This document shows positions 16,634 to 25,536 of a DNA stretch of 28,091 nucleotides, piece after piece (the stretch's first letter is position 1; every line of letters starts with the position of its first letter). The DNA comes from JAWLFI01 sp964525165. Lineage in GTDB: Bacteria; Bacteroidota; Bacteroidia; Chitinophagales; Saprospiraceae. The stretch lies in contig CAZGGG010000037.1 of the NCBI GenBank assembly GCA_964525165.1, positions 1-28,091 of the forward strand, read 5' to 3'. The translations under genes were made by a program, and so were the position numbers. The notes under the pieces are model-generated. The model ran no database searches. It worked only from the letters and a program-made list of their open reading frames with translations, and was not told where the DNA came from.

Positions 16634-17608
16634 ATGAAGAAAAAAATATATCTAATTGAGCCCCACTCCCATGTAGAAGTGCTTTACAGATGGGTACAGT
16701 GTCTTCAGCATACTTCGCTTGAATGGGAGATCATAACATCAGACCAGAATTACGCTTCTCTCTGCTCAATTTCCAAAGCATACTCCACCCTTAATTACAA
16801 AAGATTATCGTTTCCTTTGTCTTTGCCACAGGATGGCTTATTCATCTTTGTTTCATTGCAAACAAATTGGAAGGCATGGAAGGAGAGCTTAAAAAATCGA
16901 ACCTACCTATTAACGATTCATAATGTCAATACTTGGTTTTATCCAGCTAAAACAGCAGCCTTTCTTGCTACGGAATATGATTTCATTACCTACAGTTTAA
17001 AATATTTAAAAAGCGTATTTATCGATTCAAAAAACAAAGAGTCTTTATTAAAAAATGCTTCATTAATTATCCCCTACTCTTCAGTTTTGAAGCTTCCCGT
17101 AAAATTTTCTGGAAAAACTTTGAATCACCCTTTGATTAAGCAGGATGTTTCGGAAAAGGATCTCGTTGTTGTTATTCCGTTCTACAAGTCGCCTTCTTCT
17201 TATAACATTGCTTTTTTGAAAGACTCTTTACATAAATATCTAGAGCAAGATTATACTGTGTACATTCTGTCAAATGATAAAAATCGTACCCTTATCGAAG
17301 ATGAATTTTATCCAGGAATAACTTTTCTTTCACATCCCATTTCTACGCTTCAGTATTACCGTTTAATTCGTAAAGCAGAGATCATCTGCTATCCGGTAAA
17401 ACCCAATACGAGCTTTAATATTTATTCAGAAGTATTTGGAAATACAAAGTATTCCGGTTGGTTGAGGGATGGTCTAGAGTTTTCTTGCACTATTGATGTA
17501 CCCCCAGATCTAAGATTAGAACCTTCTCATAATCTTCAAACAGCGAAAGAATATGCCCATCAATTGGAATCCCAATTGGATCAACTAGAATTGATTAGAG
17601 GTAGATAG
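16634..17608 (+). CDS. Unrecognised protein in glycan locus, possibly GT-B-like
   Basis: 324 residues that I do not recognise as a named family. There is no signal peptide or clear membrane helix. Features suggestive of a GT-B glycosyltransferase are the short Rossmann-like start KKIYLIEPHSHVEVLYRWV, YLLTIHNVNTWF (the TIHN pattern occurs in GT4 enzymes), and a second half beginning DLVVVIPFYKSPSSY that looks like a second Rossmann unit (YTVYILSNDKN, ICYPVKPNTSFN). The usual EX7E motif is not visible. The gene is visibly richer in A+T than the C25 and exporter genes, which suggests later acquisition. Its 3' end overlaps the convergent GT4 gene by 24 nt. Confidence 0.7.
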   Translation: MKKKIYLIEPHSHVEVLYRWVQCLQHTSLEWEIITSDQNYASLCSISKAYSTLNYKRLSFPLSLPQDGLFIFVSLQTNWKAWKESLKNRTYLLTIHNVNTWFYPAKTAAFLATEYDFITYSLKYLKSVFIDSKNKESLLKNASLIIPYSSVLKLPVKFSGKTLNHPLIKQDVSEKDLVVVIPFYKSPSSYNIAFLKDSLHKYLEQDYTVYILSNDKNRTLIEDEFYPGITFLSHPISTLQYYRLIRKAEIICYPVKPNTSFNIYSEVFGNTKYSGWLRDGLEFSCTIDVPPDLRLEPSHNLQTAKEYAHQLESQLDQLELIRGR

Positions 17609-18850
17609 TTGAAACCTAATTTTTTCCAAATGCTCAGACGCGCCTGCTAGCTTTTCATCACCAATAGTATATCTTCTATATACTTTCACTATAAAACTCA
17701 ATGCCTGGGTGGTTTCATTGGTGCAAATTGAATCTTCAGCGTGAAAAAATTGTAATTTTTGAACCATTTCTTGTTCACAATCTCCATTCGACAATGCTAA
17801 AATCGGCTTTCTCGCCCCCAAATATTCATAGAGTTTTCCTGTCAAAATACCCCGACTGCCTTCCTGATTCCAGCTGAAGAGTAGATTGACCGTGGAGGTT
17901 TGTTGCAGGCGCCAGCAATCCCTTCTGGATCGTTCACCTAAATCCTGAAATTGACCGGGCCAATTGGCCTCTTCTGCCCATTTTCGGAAGACAAGCCCAT
18001 CCTTACCGGCATAGCGAAGCAGCATCTGTTCTGCTGCCGATCCTATTTCCTCAATGTAAGCTCTTAGGGTTCGTTTCCATAATTCTGATGGATAATAGGG
18101 ATATAAGGAACCGGTATAGGTAAGGGTAAACTGTGGCTCACCGCTCACTTTTTGCGGAATTTTATAGGATGGGTCTAAACCATTCGGGACTTTCCTTACT
18201 TCCTTACCCAACATCTGATGTAAGAGATCTTTCTGGCCCTCAGAAACAGCCCATAGCTGATCTGCCTGCTCAAATATTTTGCGGAAGCGGGATTGATGCC
18301 AGTCCGGCCATACAATATTGTTCTTAAATCGATCAATGGGTAAGTCTCTGAAATCTGCTACCCACTTCATGACCGGGTATTTTTCCTTCAGTTTTCCGGC
18401 GATCAAGTGATCGGTCAGTGGCGCAAAAGAGCTGATCACCAGGTCTATGGGATATTGTTCGCATAACTTTCGAGCTTGCATCAAAGCGGCCTGGTAGTAA
18501 ATGCCGCCTCCTTCACCGATCAGGTAGGCCATGGGCAAAGCGCGCAACCATTTCCCCACTTGAAATTTCGCAGCGTGCATACTTGATTTGCCGGAATAAT
18601 GGAGCTTTCCTTTTTGCAATTTCAGCTTCAGAGACCGATAATCAAGAATGGAAACGGTGTGCAGCTGCGGATCCTCCACCGGTCCAAAATGATGGAGCAA
18701 ATCTGACGAAATCACATGGACCACATAACCTTTGGTTTCCAAAGCTTCTCTTATATTCTTCATCCGAAAGGCTGCCACAGTGGGCATAGGCGGATAGTAA
18801 TAGGCTAAAAGGAGGGCGTGTTTCGTCAAGTTGAAGCATTGGGTGATCAA
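17585..18850 (-). CDS. GT4-like (GT-B fold) glycosyltransferase
   Basis: 421 residues from a TTG start at 18850; an in-frame TGA lies upstream and the first ATG falls within the first GT-B strand, so a TTG is needed, either here or seven codons later. The N-terminal domain starts HALLLAYYYPPMPTVAAFRM and contains WVADFRDLPIDRF. The C-terminal domain has VRKVPNGLDPSYKIP, TLTYTGSLYPYYPSEL and the donor-binding GILTGKLYEYLGARKPILAL with the EX7E-region glutamate. The enzyme shares its layout (YYxPP near the start, ADxRD, GKxxEYLxxRxPIL) with the GT4 gene at 24120-25436. It probably adds a sugar to the surface glycan on the cytoplasmic side. Confidence 0.85.
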   Translation of the reverse strand: MITQCFNLTKHALLLAYYYPPMPTVAAFRMKNIREALETKGYVVHVISSDLLHHFGPVEDPQLHTVSILDYRSLKLKLQKGKLHYSGKSSMHAAKFQVGKWLRALPMAYLIGEGGGIYYQAALMQARKLCEQYPIDLVISSFAPLTDHLIAGKLKEKYPVMKWVADFRDLPIDRFKNNIVWPDWHQSRFRKIFEQADQLWAVSEGQKDLLHQMLGKEVRKVPNGLDPSYKIPQKVSGEPQFTLTYTGSLYPYYPSELWKRTLRAYIEEIGSAAEQMLLRYAGKDGLVFRKWAEEANWPGQFQDLGERSRRDCWRLQQTSTVNLLFSWNQEGSRGILTGKLYEYLGARKPILALSNGDCEQEMVQKLQFFHAEDSICTNETTQALSFIVKVYRRYTIGDEKLAGASEHLEKIRFQLSTSNQF

Positions 18851-18866
18851 ATACGATTCTGAGACT

Positions 18867-18897
18867 CAAAATAAAATCAGATATTCGCATTAGCAAA
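18867..18897 (-). promoter_or_regulatory. Putative promoter for the leftward GT4 gene
   Basis: On the minus strand TTTG (18897-18894) is followed after 19 nt by TTATTTTG (18874-18867), which matches the TAnnTTTG -7 box in all but one position. The spacing is that expected for the Bacteroidota primary sigma factor. The transcript would start near 18860, about 10 nt ahead of the TTG start at 18850. Motif evidence only. Confidence 0.4.
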
Positions 18898-18906
18898 TCA
18901 AGATAT

Positions 18907-19908
18907 ATGTCAAGCCTTTCATTCTCCATCGTAGTTCCTGTCTACAATCGCCCTGAAGAGGTCAAGGAGCTATTGGAAAGCCTTGTGCAACAAAGCGATC
19001 CAGCCTTTGAAGTGGTCCTGGTAGAAGATGGATCCACAGAAGATTGTCGGTCGGTCGTTGATGCTTTTCAAGAGAAACTGAATATATCTTATTACTATAA
19101 AGAAAACTCCGGACCGGGAGATTCTCGAAATTATGGAATGCGGAAAGCTCACGGGAATTACTATTTGATCTTCGATTCTGACTGCCTTATTCCGCATCAT
19201 TACATCGCGACGGTCCGGCAAGCGTTAACTTCCGAATTTGTGGATTGTTTCGGAGGGCCAGATGCCGCTCACCATAGCTTTTCTGACCTTCAGAAAGCCA
19301 TCAATTATAGTATGACTTCTTTTTTTACCACCGGGGGTATCAGAGGGAAAAAGAGCAGTGTGAGTAAGTTTCAGCCGCGCTCCTTTAATATGGGAATTTC
19401 TCAAAAAGCTTTTGAAATCACTGGTGGCTTTGGAAAAATTCACCCCGGTGAAGATCCCGATTTGAGTTTGAGGATTTGGGCCGCCGGAATGGACACAAGG
19501 CTGATAGAAGAAGCTTATGTGTTTCATAAAAGAAGGATTTCCTTTTCGAAATTCTATCAGCAAGTTTTGAAATTTGGCATGGTTCGGCCCATTCTAAATA
19601 AATGGCATCCCGAACATTCCAAGCTGATTTTCTGGATGCCCAGCCTGTTTCTTTGTTTTGTGCTGCTCAGTTCAGGAGGAGGGGTGTTCATTTCACCCCT
19701 GCTTCTACTTCCTTTGCTGACCTATACGGTATTGCTCTTTTCAGATGCCCTCATCCAGTGCAGGAATGTACAAATTGCGATGTATGCAGTACTGGCAGCC
19801 TACATACAATTGATGGGATATGGTTGGGGCTTTATACAATCCTTTGTACAAATTCAGCTTTTGCACAGAGAGGAAGAGAAGGCATTCCCTCAGCTTTTTT
19901 TCAATTAG
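18907..19908 (+). CDS. GT2-family glycosyltransferase with C-terminal membrane helices
   Basis: 333 residues: GT-A domain with FSIVVPVYNRPEEVKELL, VVLVEDGSTEDC, GDSRNYGMRKAHGNYYL then IFDSDCL (DXD), and GGFGKIHPGEDPDLSLRIW as the catalytic ED motif. The last third holds two or three hydrophobic helices (LIFWMPSLFLCFVLLSSGG and SPLLLLPLLTYTVLLFSDAL, then a weaker one), so the enzyme is anchored in the inner membrane. ATG start. It is divergent from the GT4 gene at 18850 with 56 nt between, and 72 nt precede the YfhO-like gene. Confidence 0.9.
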   Translation: MSSLSFSIVVPVYNRPEEVKELLESLVQQSDPAFEVVLVEDGSTEDCRSVVDAFQEKLNISYYYKENSGPGDSRNYGMRKAHGNYYLIFDSDCLIPHHYIATVRQALTSEFVDCFGGPDAAHHSFSDLQKAINYSMTSFFTTGGIRGKKSSVSKFQPRSFNMGISQKAFEITGGFGKIHPGEDPDLSLRIWAAGMDTRLIEEAYVFHKRRISFSKFYQQVLKFGMVRPILNKWHPEHSKLIFWMPSLFLCFVLLSSGGGVFISPLLLLPLLTYTVLLFSDALIQCRNVQIAMYAVLAAYIQLMGYGWGFIQSFVQIQLLHREEEKAFPQLFFN

Positions 19909-19916
19909 CGATTGTC

Positions 19917-19946
19917 TTTAATCTCTGCCAAAAGCCGTTATATTTG
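19917..19946 (+). promoter_or_regulatory. Putative Bacteroidota-type promoter for the yfhO-like gene
   Basis: A perfect -7 box TATATTTG (19939-19946) is preceded after 18 nt by TTTA (19917-19920), one mismatch from the TTTG -33 box. It lies in the gap between the GT2 gene and the YfhO-like gene and would give a 5' leader of roughly 25-30 nt before the ATG at 19981. Confidence 0.5.
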
Positions 19947-19980
19947 ATAATCAGTTAGGTAGCCATTATAAAAATTGCTT

Positions 19981-22377
19981 ATGAACTTCAAAAAAATCCT
20001 CCCGCATCTGGTAGCCATTATCGTATTTCTTGTGCTCTCAGCCGTGTATTTCTCTCCTCAATTGGAAGGGAAACGCATACAGCAAGGGGATATCGTCCAA
20101 TATGAAGCCATGCAAAAAGAGGTGGTCGAGTTTGAAGAAAAAACAGGGGAAACCATCTATTGGAATAACGGAATGTTTGCCGGAATGCCTTGGCGAATGA
20201 TGGCCGTGGGAAAGAGCTACAATTTTCTATTATCTGTCATCAACCCCATTTTGCAATTTGCCAATTACCCTTTAAGCTATGTTTTTTGGGGGATGGTGAT
20301 CTGTTACTTGAGTTTGGTGCTTTTGGGAGTTAATCCCTGGCTGAGCATGGCCGGAGCAGTGGCCTTTGGTTTCAACATTAATCATATGGTATTGATTGAA
20401 GCCGGACACAATAACAAAATCAGGGTCATCACTTATTTTCCATTGATTCTTTCCGGACTGTTTCTGGTCAAATGGAAAAAGTACCTCCTTGGAGCGTTAC
20501 TTGTGGGCATAGGTACTTCTGCGGCATTATACCACAACCACCCTCAGATGCTATACTACTATGGCTTGATGCTGATCATTCTTGTGGTTGCATTCGCTAT
20601 TCAAGCGATCATGGAGAAGGACTACGGACACTTAGGGAAATCAGCTGCTTTTCTAGTGCTCGCAGCCATTTTGGGCCTTGGATCCAACCTGGCACAAATC
20701 GTTTCGACACAAAACTATTCCGAAGACACCATGCGCGGGGCTCCTATCCTTGAGCAAGAAAATCAACAGCCCGGTAGCTCGAGTGCTGTCGAAGGGCTAG
20801 ACTGGGAATATGCCATGCAATGGAGCAATGGGACAGAAGACTTACTCAGCATTGTCATTCCCAGGGCTGTCGGAGGGTCCTCAGCTGAAGAAGTGTCGGG
20901 AGACAGCCCTACAGGCAGATTACTGAGAGCCAATAACGCACCTAGAGGATCTGATGGAAATTATCAGGCTCCTATGTATTGGGGGAATTTGAACTTTACC
21001 AGTGGTCCCTATTACATCGGAGCCGGCTTATTCTTCTTATTTATTTTGAGCTTATTTGCCTTCAGCCCTGCCATTCGATATGGCTTAATTGCAGCTACAC
21101 TGATGGGCCTTTTATTATCGATGGGTAAAGAAGCAGAGTGGTTGAATCATTTTTTATTTGACCACTTTCCTTATTTCAACAAATTTCGTGCGCCGAATTC
21201 TTTATTGGTCAGCATGACGAGTGTGTTTGTAATTCCTGCATTTTTGGGACTTCAAAAGGTACTGAAGGATAAGAAATTTTCAGAGCGATCCTTATTCCTT
21301 GCTGCAGGAATTGCTGCAGGAATCCCTTTGCTCCTTGCTCTTGTAGGGCCGGGGCTTTTTGACTTCAGTGGCCCGGGAGATGGACGCTATAACCAACAGA
21401 TATTAGACACCTTCATCGAAGATCGAATTTCCATGTTCCGCACGGACGCTTTTCGTTCTTTCTTATTTGCTGCAATGACTGCAGGCTTGGTTTTGCTGGC
21501 CTTACGGCAAAAGCTGAAATCGCTCCCCTTGATAGGTGGGATTCTTACCTTACTTTTTGTAATTGATTTATTCCCGATTGGGAAAAAATATCTCGATGCC
21601 GACAATTTTGTTGCTAAGCGTCAATATGAGCAAAATTTTGCCCCTCGACCTGTGGATCAGGAAATCCTAAATCTAGAACCCAAAGGCAGAGGTTATTACA
21701 GGGTTTTGGATCTTTCCATCAACACCTTTAATTCTGCCAGCACTTCAGCCATTCACAATACCATCGGCGGGTATAATGCCGCCAAATTGCAGCGGATTCA
21801 GGATATGATCGATTATCATATTTCCAAAAACAGTCAGGAAGTAGCGGATATGTTGAATACCAAATACTTCATTGATGGGAATCAACAGCTCAGGAAAAAT
21901 CCCGGCGCTCTTGGCAACGCCTGGCTGGTACAAGAGGTGCAGTTTGTAGAAAGTCCCGAAGCGGAAATCAATGCTTTGAATAATTTTGACCCGGCTCGCC
22001 AGGCGATTATCCATGCAGGAGACTTTGGCAGAGATATCCAGGCAGGAAATGGACAAGGTAGCATTGAACTTGTGAATTATCGTCCGGATCAACTGACCTA
22101 CGAGTTCAACAGCAATGCAGATCAGCTGGCCGTCTTTTCTGAAGTCTGGTATGGTCCGGACAAAGGATGGACGGCTACCATAGATGGCCAGGAGGCAGAT
22201 ATACTCCGTGCGAATTATATTTTGCGGGCCTTAGAGATTCCTGCAGGAAAGCATACCATTGAATTTACCTTTGAGCCGGCCGTTTCACCGGCATTGTTCT
22301 GGACCAGTGGTATCTGCTCTTCTTTGCTCTTGATCGGCATGATAGGTATGGTAGTGATCACAAATCGAAAACAATAA
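19981..22377 (+). CDS. YfhO-family polytopic membrane protein
   Basis: 798 residues from the ATG at 19981; a TTG at 19975 is less likely. The N-terminal helix HLVAIIVFLVLSAVYFSP is followed by a periplasmic loop with QGDIVQYEAMQKE and WNNGMFAGMPWRM, then many hydrophobic segments. A beta-rich C-terminal domain (about residues 570-765) with YRVLDLS and NTIGGYNAAKLQR leads to a last helix. This is the layout of the YfhO family, GT-C-like proteins; a Gram-positive member acts in lipoteichoic acid glycosylation. In Bacteroidota the substrate is not known to me. In this locus a role in transferring a lipid-linked sugar on the periplasmic side is a reasonable guess. The PIG-L gene starts 2 nt after its stop. 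Confidence 0.88.
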   Translation: MNFKKILPHLVAIIVFLVLSAVYFSPQLEGKRIQQGDIVQYEAMQKEVVEFEEKTGETIYWNNGMFAGMPWRMMAVGKSYNFLLSVINPILQFANYPLSYVFWGMVICYLSLVLLGVNPWLSMAGAVAFGFNINHMVLIEAGHNNKIRVITYFPLILSGLFLVKWKKYLLGALLVGIGTSAALYHNHPQMLYYYGLMLIILVVAFAIQAIMEKDYGHLGKSAAFLVLAAILGLGSNLAQIVSTQNYSEDTMRGAPILEQENQQPGSSSAVEGLDWEYAMQWSNGTEDLLSIVIPRAVGGSSAEEVSGDSPTGRLLRANNAPRGSDGNYQAPMYWGNLNFTSGPYYIGAGLFFLFILSLFAFSPAIRYGLIAATLMGLLLSMGKEAEWLNHFLFDHFPYFNKFRAPNSLLVSMTSVFVIPAFLGLQKVLKDKKFSERSLFLAAGIAAGIPLLLALVGPGLFDFSGPGDGRYNQQILDTFIEDRISMFRTDAFRSFLFAAMTAGLVLLALRQKLKSLPLIGGILTLLFVIDLFPIGKKYLDADNFVAKRQYEQNFAPRPVDQEILNLEPKGRGYYRVLDLSINTFNSASTSAIHNTIGGYNAAKLQRIQDMIDYHISKNSQEVADMLNTKYFIDGNQQLRKNPGALGNAWLVQEVQFVESPEAEINALNNFDPARQAIIHAGDFGRDIQAGNGQGSIELVNYRPDQLTYEFNSNADQLAVFSEVWYGPDKGWTATIDGQEADILRANYILRALEIPAGKHTIEFTFEPAVSPALFWTSGICSSLLLIGMIGMVVITNRKQ

Positions 22378-22379
22378 TC

Positions 22380-23009
22380 GTGGAACGAAAAAGAATACTA
22401 TGTCTGGCACCTCATCCGGACGACATCGAGTTCAGCTGTGGCGCCAGTGTTCACCGTTGGTTGCAGGAAGGTCATGAAGTTTGGTATGTAGCCTTTTCGC
22501 CCTGCAATAAATCGCTTCCTTCGGGTTATCCTGTCAATGCGATCTATGAGGAGTTAAAGCAATCCACAAAAGTTCTGGGCGTCTCTGAAGATCACTTGAT
22601 CACCTATCAATTTCCGGTAAGAGAGTTTCCGCATTATCGGCAAGAAATTCTCGAGGAGCTCATTCAATTGAAGCGATCAATTCAGCCGGACTGGGTCTGC
22701 TTGCCAAATCAGTTTGACATTCATCAGGACCATCATCAAATCCATTTGGAAGGTGTTCGCGCGTTCAAGCACAGCTGCCTTTTAGGCTATGAGCTCCCCT
22801 GGAATAATTTTGAATTCAAATCAAATTTTCACGTCCGAATATCGGAAGAAAACCTACAAGCCAAGATCAAGGCCGTTCAGCAATTCAGCTCACAAAAGGG
22901 TCGCATTTACAGCAGAGACAGTTTCATCAGAGGGCAGGCTGAGGTCAAAGGCGTTCAGGTCAATTCCGCTTTTGCGGAAGCGTATCAATTGATTCATTGG
23001 GTCCAATAA
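22380..23009 (+). CDS. PIG-L/LmbE-family deacetylase
   Basis: 209 residues with the zinc motif PHPDDIEFSCG (11-21; His12, Asp15) and the second ligand region HQDHHQIH (115-122) of PIG-L enzymes, which remove N-acetyl groups from GlcNAc-type sugars on nucleotides, lipids or glycans. No signal peptide. The start is GTG at 22380, only 2 nt after the YfhO-like stop, so the two genes form one unit. Likely role: de-N-acetylation of a sugar intermediate of the surface glycan; substrate unproven. Its 3' end faces the propeller-like gene with 2 nt between stops. Confidence 0.88.
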   Translation: MERKRILCLAPHPDDIEFSCGASVHRWLQEGHEVWYVAFSPCNKSLPSGYPVNAIYEELKQSTKVLGVSEDHLITYQFPVREFPHYRQEILEELIQLKRSIQPDWVCLPNQFDIHQDHHQIHLEGVRAFKHSCLLGYELPWNNFEFKSNFHVRISEENLQAKIKAVQQFSSQKGRIYSRDSFIRGQAEVKGVQVNSAFAEAYQLIHWVQ

Positions 23010-23011
23010 AG

Positions 23012-24130
23012 CTACAGCTTTTCAATCCATTTCCTTTCTTCTACGCTTAATGCAGCTGCCACCATATCTTGAACAGCCCAGTCCAGGTGGTAATCAATGT
23101 GCGCTCTTTTTTTAGCGTGAATATCTACCAAAATGAACTGATTGCGGTTCGAATCAATCGTAACGAAAGTATGATCCTGAGTCGGAACAGGCATACTATT
23201 TTGCAGCCATTCCAAGGCACCTAATGCTTCAGGTTTTCCCGGCAAGCTTTGGAAGTCGTAAGCTGTTCGTTCTTTTTGATTCTGAAAAATGAGCGCTCCC
23301 GATGCCGTACTAGTTGCAAAATAGCTAGCATCGAATTTCACCCCTCCATGAGGGTTTTTCAGGCCCGTCACCACTTCTGAACTCGTTCCGTTTTGACGGT
23401 TGATCTCCATTACTTTTCCCTCATGAAAGAAGGTTGCCAAAATGACGTCCGGATTTTGCGGGTCGTAGGCAATCGAATTAATGAATGCGGCACGCATGGC
23501 TGTCGGCAGCACCTTCCCTTCAGGATGATCAATCAATTTGGCGCTGTGCCCCTTCTGCATATAATCTTCAAACTTTAGAGGATCCCGAGTCAAGAAAACC
23601 TCCTCCTTCGTCTTTGGGTCATGGGCAACAGCATAGCCATGTTCCCAAGCCAGCCATTCAAAAGAAACTTCTTTTGTCATGTAATCTATCTCAAAAATGA
23701 TATCCAAACCCGAAGAAGCGATCAACACCTTATGGGGTTCAAAAGGCGAAAATTTTACCGTATGTATATAAGAGAACCAAGGGTGGCTCAATTGGTAAGA
23801 GGCTCCCCGATCGAAAATGTAAACCTGATCTTCTGCCGCTACGGCTAGTTTATGGTCCATAGCATCAATACCTCTGGGTTCCTTCATCCGGGTCATTTCT
23901 CTGAAGGAGGAGGTGCCGGAAGGATTCAATTCCGCATAGACAATTCCGCCTATGCTGACCGGCCGGCGCTCCACACTCCCTGCTTTACCGGACCGATTCT
24001 TTTTGGAGGCAATATATCTTTTTCGGATAGCCTGAAGGTCAAAACTCTTGATGGTGAGCAGAATCTCAAAGCTTTTAAAATGTGCTGCGTCCCATTCAAA
24101 ATCCAGGATATTAATCTTCTTATGTTCCAT
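23012..24130 (-). CDS. Cytosolic beta-propeller-like protein of unknown function
   Basis: 372 residues, no signal peptide or membrane helix. After a divergent first 100 residues come repeated beta-blade-like units: RGIDAMDHKLAVAAEDQVYI then FD; HTVKFSPFEPHKVLIASSGL then DIIFEID; INSIAYDPQNPDVILATFFH then EGKVMEI; GVKFDASYFATSTASGALIF; TFVTIDSNRNQFILVDI. The pattern resembles NHL or arylsulfotransferase-like propellers, but I cannot name a family. The ATG at 24130 lies inside the 3' end of the upstream GT4 gene (11 nt overlap), so it should be translated together with that enzyme. That suggests a job in the same glycan step, perhaps as partner or sensor. Confidence 0.7.
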   Translation of the reverse strand: MEHKKINILDFEWDAAHFKSFEILLTIKSFDLQAIRKRYIASKKNRSGKAGSVERRPVSIGGIVYAELNPSGTSSFREMTRMKEPRGIDAMDHKLAVAAEDQVYIFDRGASYQLSHPWFSYIHTVKFSPFEPHKVLIASSGLDIIFEIDYMTKEVSFEWLAWEHGYAVAHDPKTKEEVFLTRDPLKFEDYMQKGHSAKLIDHPEGKVLPTAMRAAFINSIAYDPQNPDVILATFFHEGKVMEINRQNGTSSEVVTGLKNPHGGVKFDASYFATSTASGALIFQNQKERTAYDFQSLPGKPEALGALEWLQNSMPVPTQDHTFVTIDSNRNQFILVDIHAKKRAHIDYHLDWAVQDMVAAALSVEERKWIEKL

Positions 24131-25436
24131 GTACTTCTTGCTTAATTAATGAGACCATTTTTGAAGCCATCCCCTTGCGGGTAAACACCTTATGCGCATC
24201 ACTTGTATGGGTCAAAGGAGTTTTATTTCGGTTTTGCCAATTTTGATACTCTTGCCATAATCGTTTGAAGATCAATTCTTCATCATCATAATCAATCATA
24301 GCTGCTCTTTCGGAAGTGCGCAAAATCGAGGCGGCATCTCCATCTAAAGGGCCTATGCTGAGAATGGGTCGCCGAACCGCCAAATATTCAAAAATCTTCC
24401 CGGTAATGATACTCTTATTATTTCCTTGTTGCGGAATAGGTAAAAATAGGAGGCTGCTATTCATCATTTCAGCAAGTGCTTGATCGTGAGGGAGAAAAGG
24501 CTTTTCGATCACAGCATCCCATCCTAGCACTTCCTGAATTTGACGATCAATAACTTCTGATCGGTTTCCTACCAATTTGAACCGAATAGTTCCTTCCGGA
24601 ACCTCATGTATCATACGTTTCAAGGCACGCCAAAAGGCAGGGATATGCTGGCTGGCTTTAAAATTTCCTACATATGAAAGAACAAATTGGTCGTTCCTTT
24701 GAGGCTTGATATTACTCAGGTCATCTTCATCATAGCCATTATAGACGACCTCTATATTTTTTGCCCGATCTGAAAACTCGTCTCTCATCCCGGGACTGAC
24801 CACCGTTAGCAGGTCTGCCTTTTGCACCACCTGGTTTTCAAGTGTTTGATCTTTACGTTGGGCCTTCTTGCTTCGATTCAAAAATTGGTTATAATATATT
24901 CGGGTCCAGGGATCTCTCAAGTCGGCGATCCATTTTAGGTCGGGTTTCCAAGTTTTCAGTTGCAACCCTATCAGCTGGGTGCTGTGCGGTGGGCCTGTGG
25001 TAATGATTAAATCAATTTGCTCTTTCTGAATGATTTTTTTCGCTTTTTTGATGGCCCCAAAATTCCACCCTACACGGGCATCCGGAATGAAATAATTAGA
25101 TCGAACATAGTTTGCTACTTTTGATAAGAGGTTCTGATCATTCTTGATGTTGCCCATCCCTACTTCTACCTGCTTCCCCGTTTTGCCTCTAAGCATGTTG
25201 TACAATGCAAAAGGCTCTATAGCTCGTGTCCTGTAAACCTTTACCTCTTTGGGCACTTCATCCAATAAAGACTCATCGTAGGAAGGGAAAGATCCATTTT
25301 TTACGGTAAGGACGAAAGGCTGTATTCCTAAGGAAGGTAGAAATTTTGTGAATTTTAACCAACGCTGTACACCCGGGCTGCTACCGGGTGGCCAATAGTA
25401 GGAGATGATCAAAACTTTAGGCGCTCCGTTCAGCAT
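24120..25436 (-). CDS. GT4-like (GT-B fold) glycosyltransferase
   Basis: About 438 residues from the ATG at 25436 (MLNGAPKVLIISYYWPP), chosen because the first GT-B strand begins there; a TTG 19 codons upstream would add an atypical extension. Marks: YYWPPGSSPGVQRWLKF, ITTGPPHSTQLIG, WIADLRDPWTRIYYNQF in the N-domain; EVVYNGYDEDDL, LSYVGNFKASQHIPAFW and SIITGKIFEYLAVRRPILSI in the C-domain, the latter being the donor-sugar site. Similar in layout to the GT4 gene at 17585-18850. Its stop overlaps the start of the propeller-like gene by 11 nt. Confidence 0.87.
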   Translation of the reverse strand: MLNGAPKVLIISYYWPPGSSPGVQRWLKFTKFLPSLGIQPFVLTVKNGSFPSYDESLLDEVPKEVKVYRTRAIEPFALYNMLRGKTGKQVEVGMGNIKNDQNLLSKVANYVRSNYFIPDARVGWNFGAIKKAKKIIQKEQIDLIITTGPPHSTQLIGLQLKTWKPDLKWIADLRDPWTRIYYNQFLNRSKKAQRKDQTLENQVVQKADLLTVVSPGMRDEFSDRAKNIEVVYNGYDEDDLSNIKPQRNDQFVLSYVGNFKASQHIPAFWRALKRMIHEVPEGTIRFKLVGNRSEVIDRQIQEVLGWDAVIEKPFLPHDQALAEMMNSSLLFLPIPQQGNNKSIITGKIFEYLAVRRPILSIGPLDGDAASILRTSERAAMIDYDDEELIFKRLWQEYQNWQNRNKTPLTHTSDAHKVFTRKGMASKMVSLIKQEVHGT

Positions 25437-25517
25437 ATGTTGATTTGATTCCAAGATTATATAAACGCGTGCAATAGGCGAAACAATCTTCAAATATCCT
25501 AAATCCTTATGGATTTC

Positions 25518-25525
25518 TATCTTTG
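25518..25525 (+). promoter_or_regulatory. Possible -7 box ahead of the PLP gene pair
   Basis: TATCTTTG is a perfect TAnnTTTG match 11 nt before the ATG at 25537, but no TTTG is seen at the expected upstream distance. If used, the leader would be only about 8 nt. Confidence 0.3.
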
Positions 25526-25536
25526 CAATTCAAGAT

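Noticed and set aside
23008..23021. Inverted repeat AAAGCT-AC-AGCTTT between convergent stops
   Set aside because: The stem is only 6 bp and AT-rich with a 2-nt loop and no clear T-run on either side, too weak to call a terminator.
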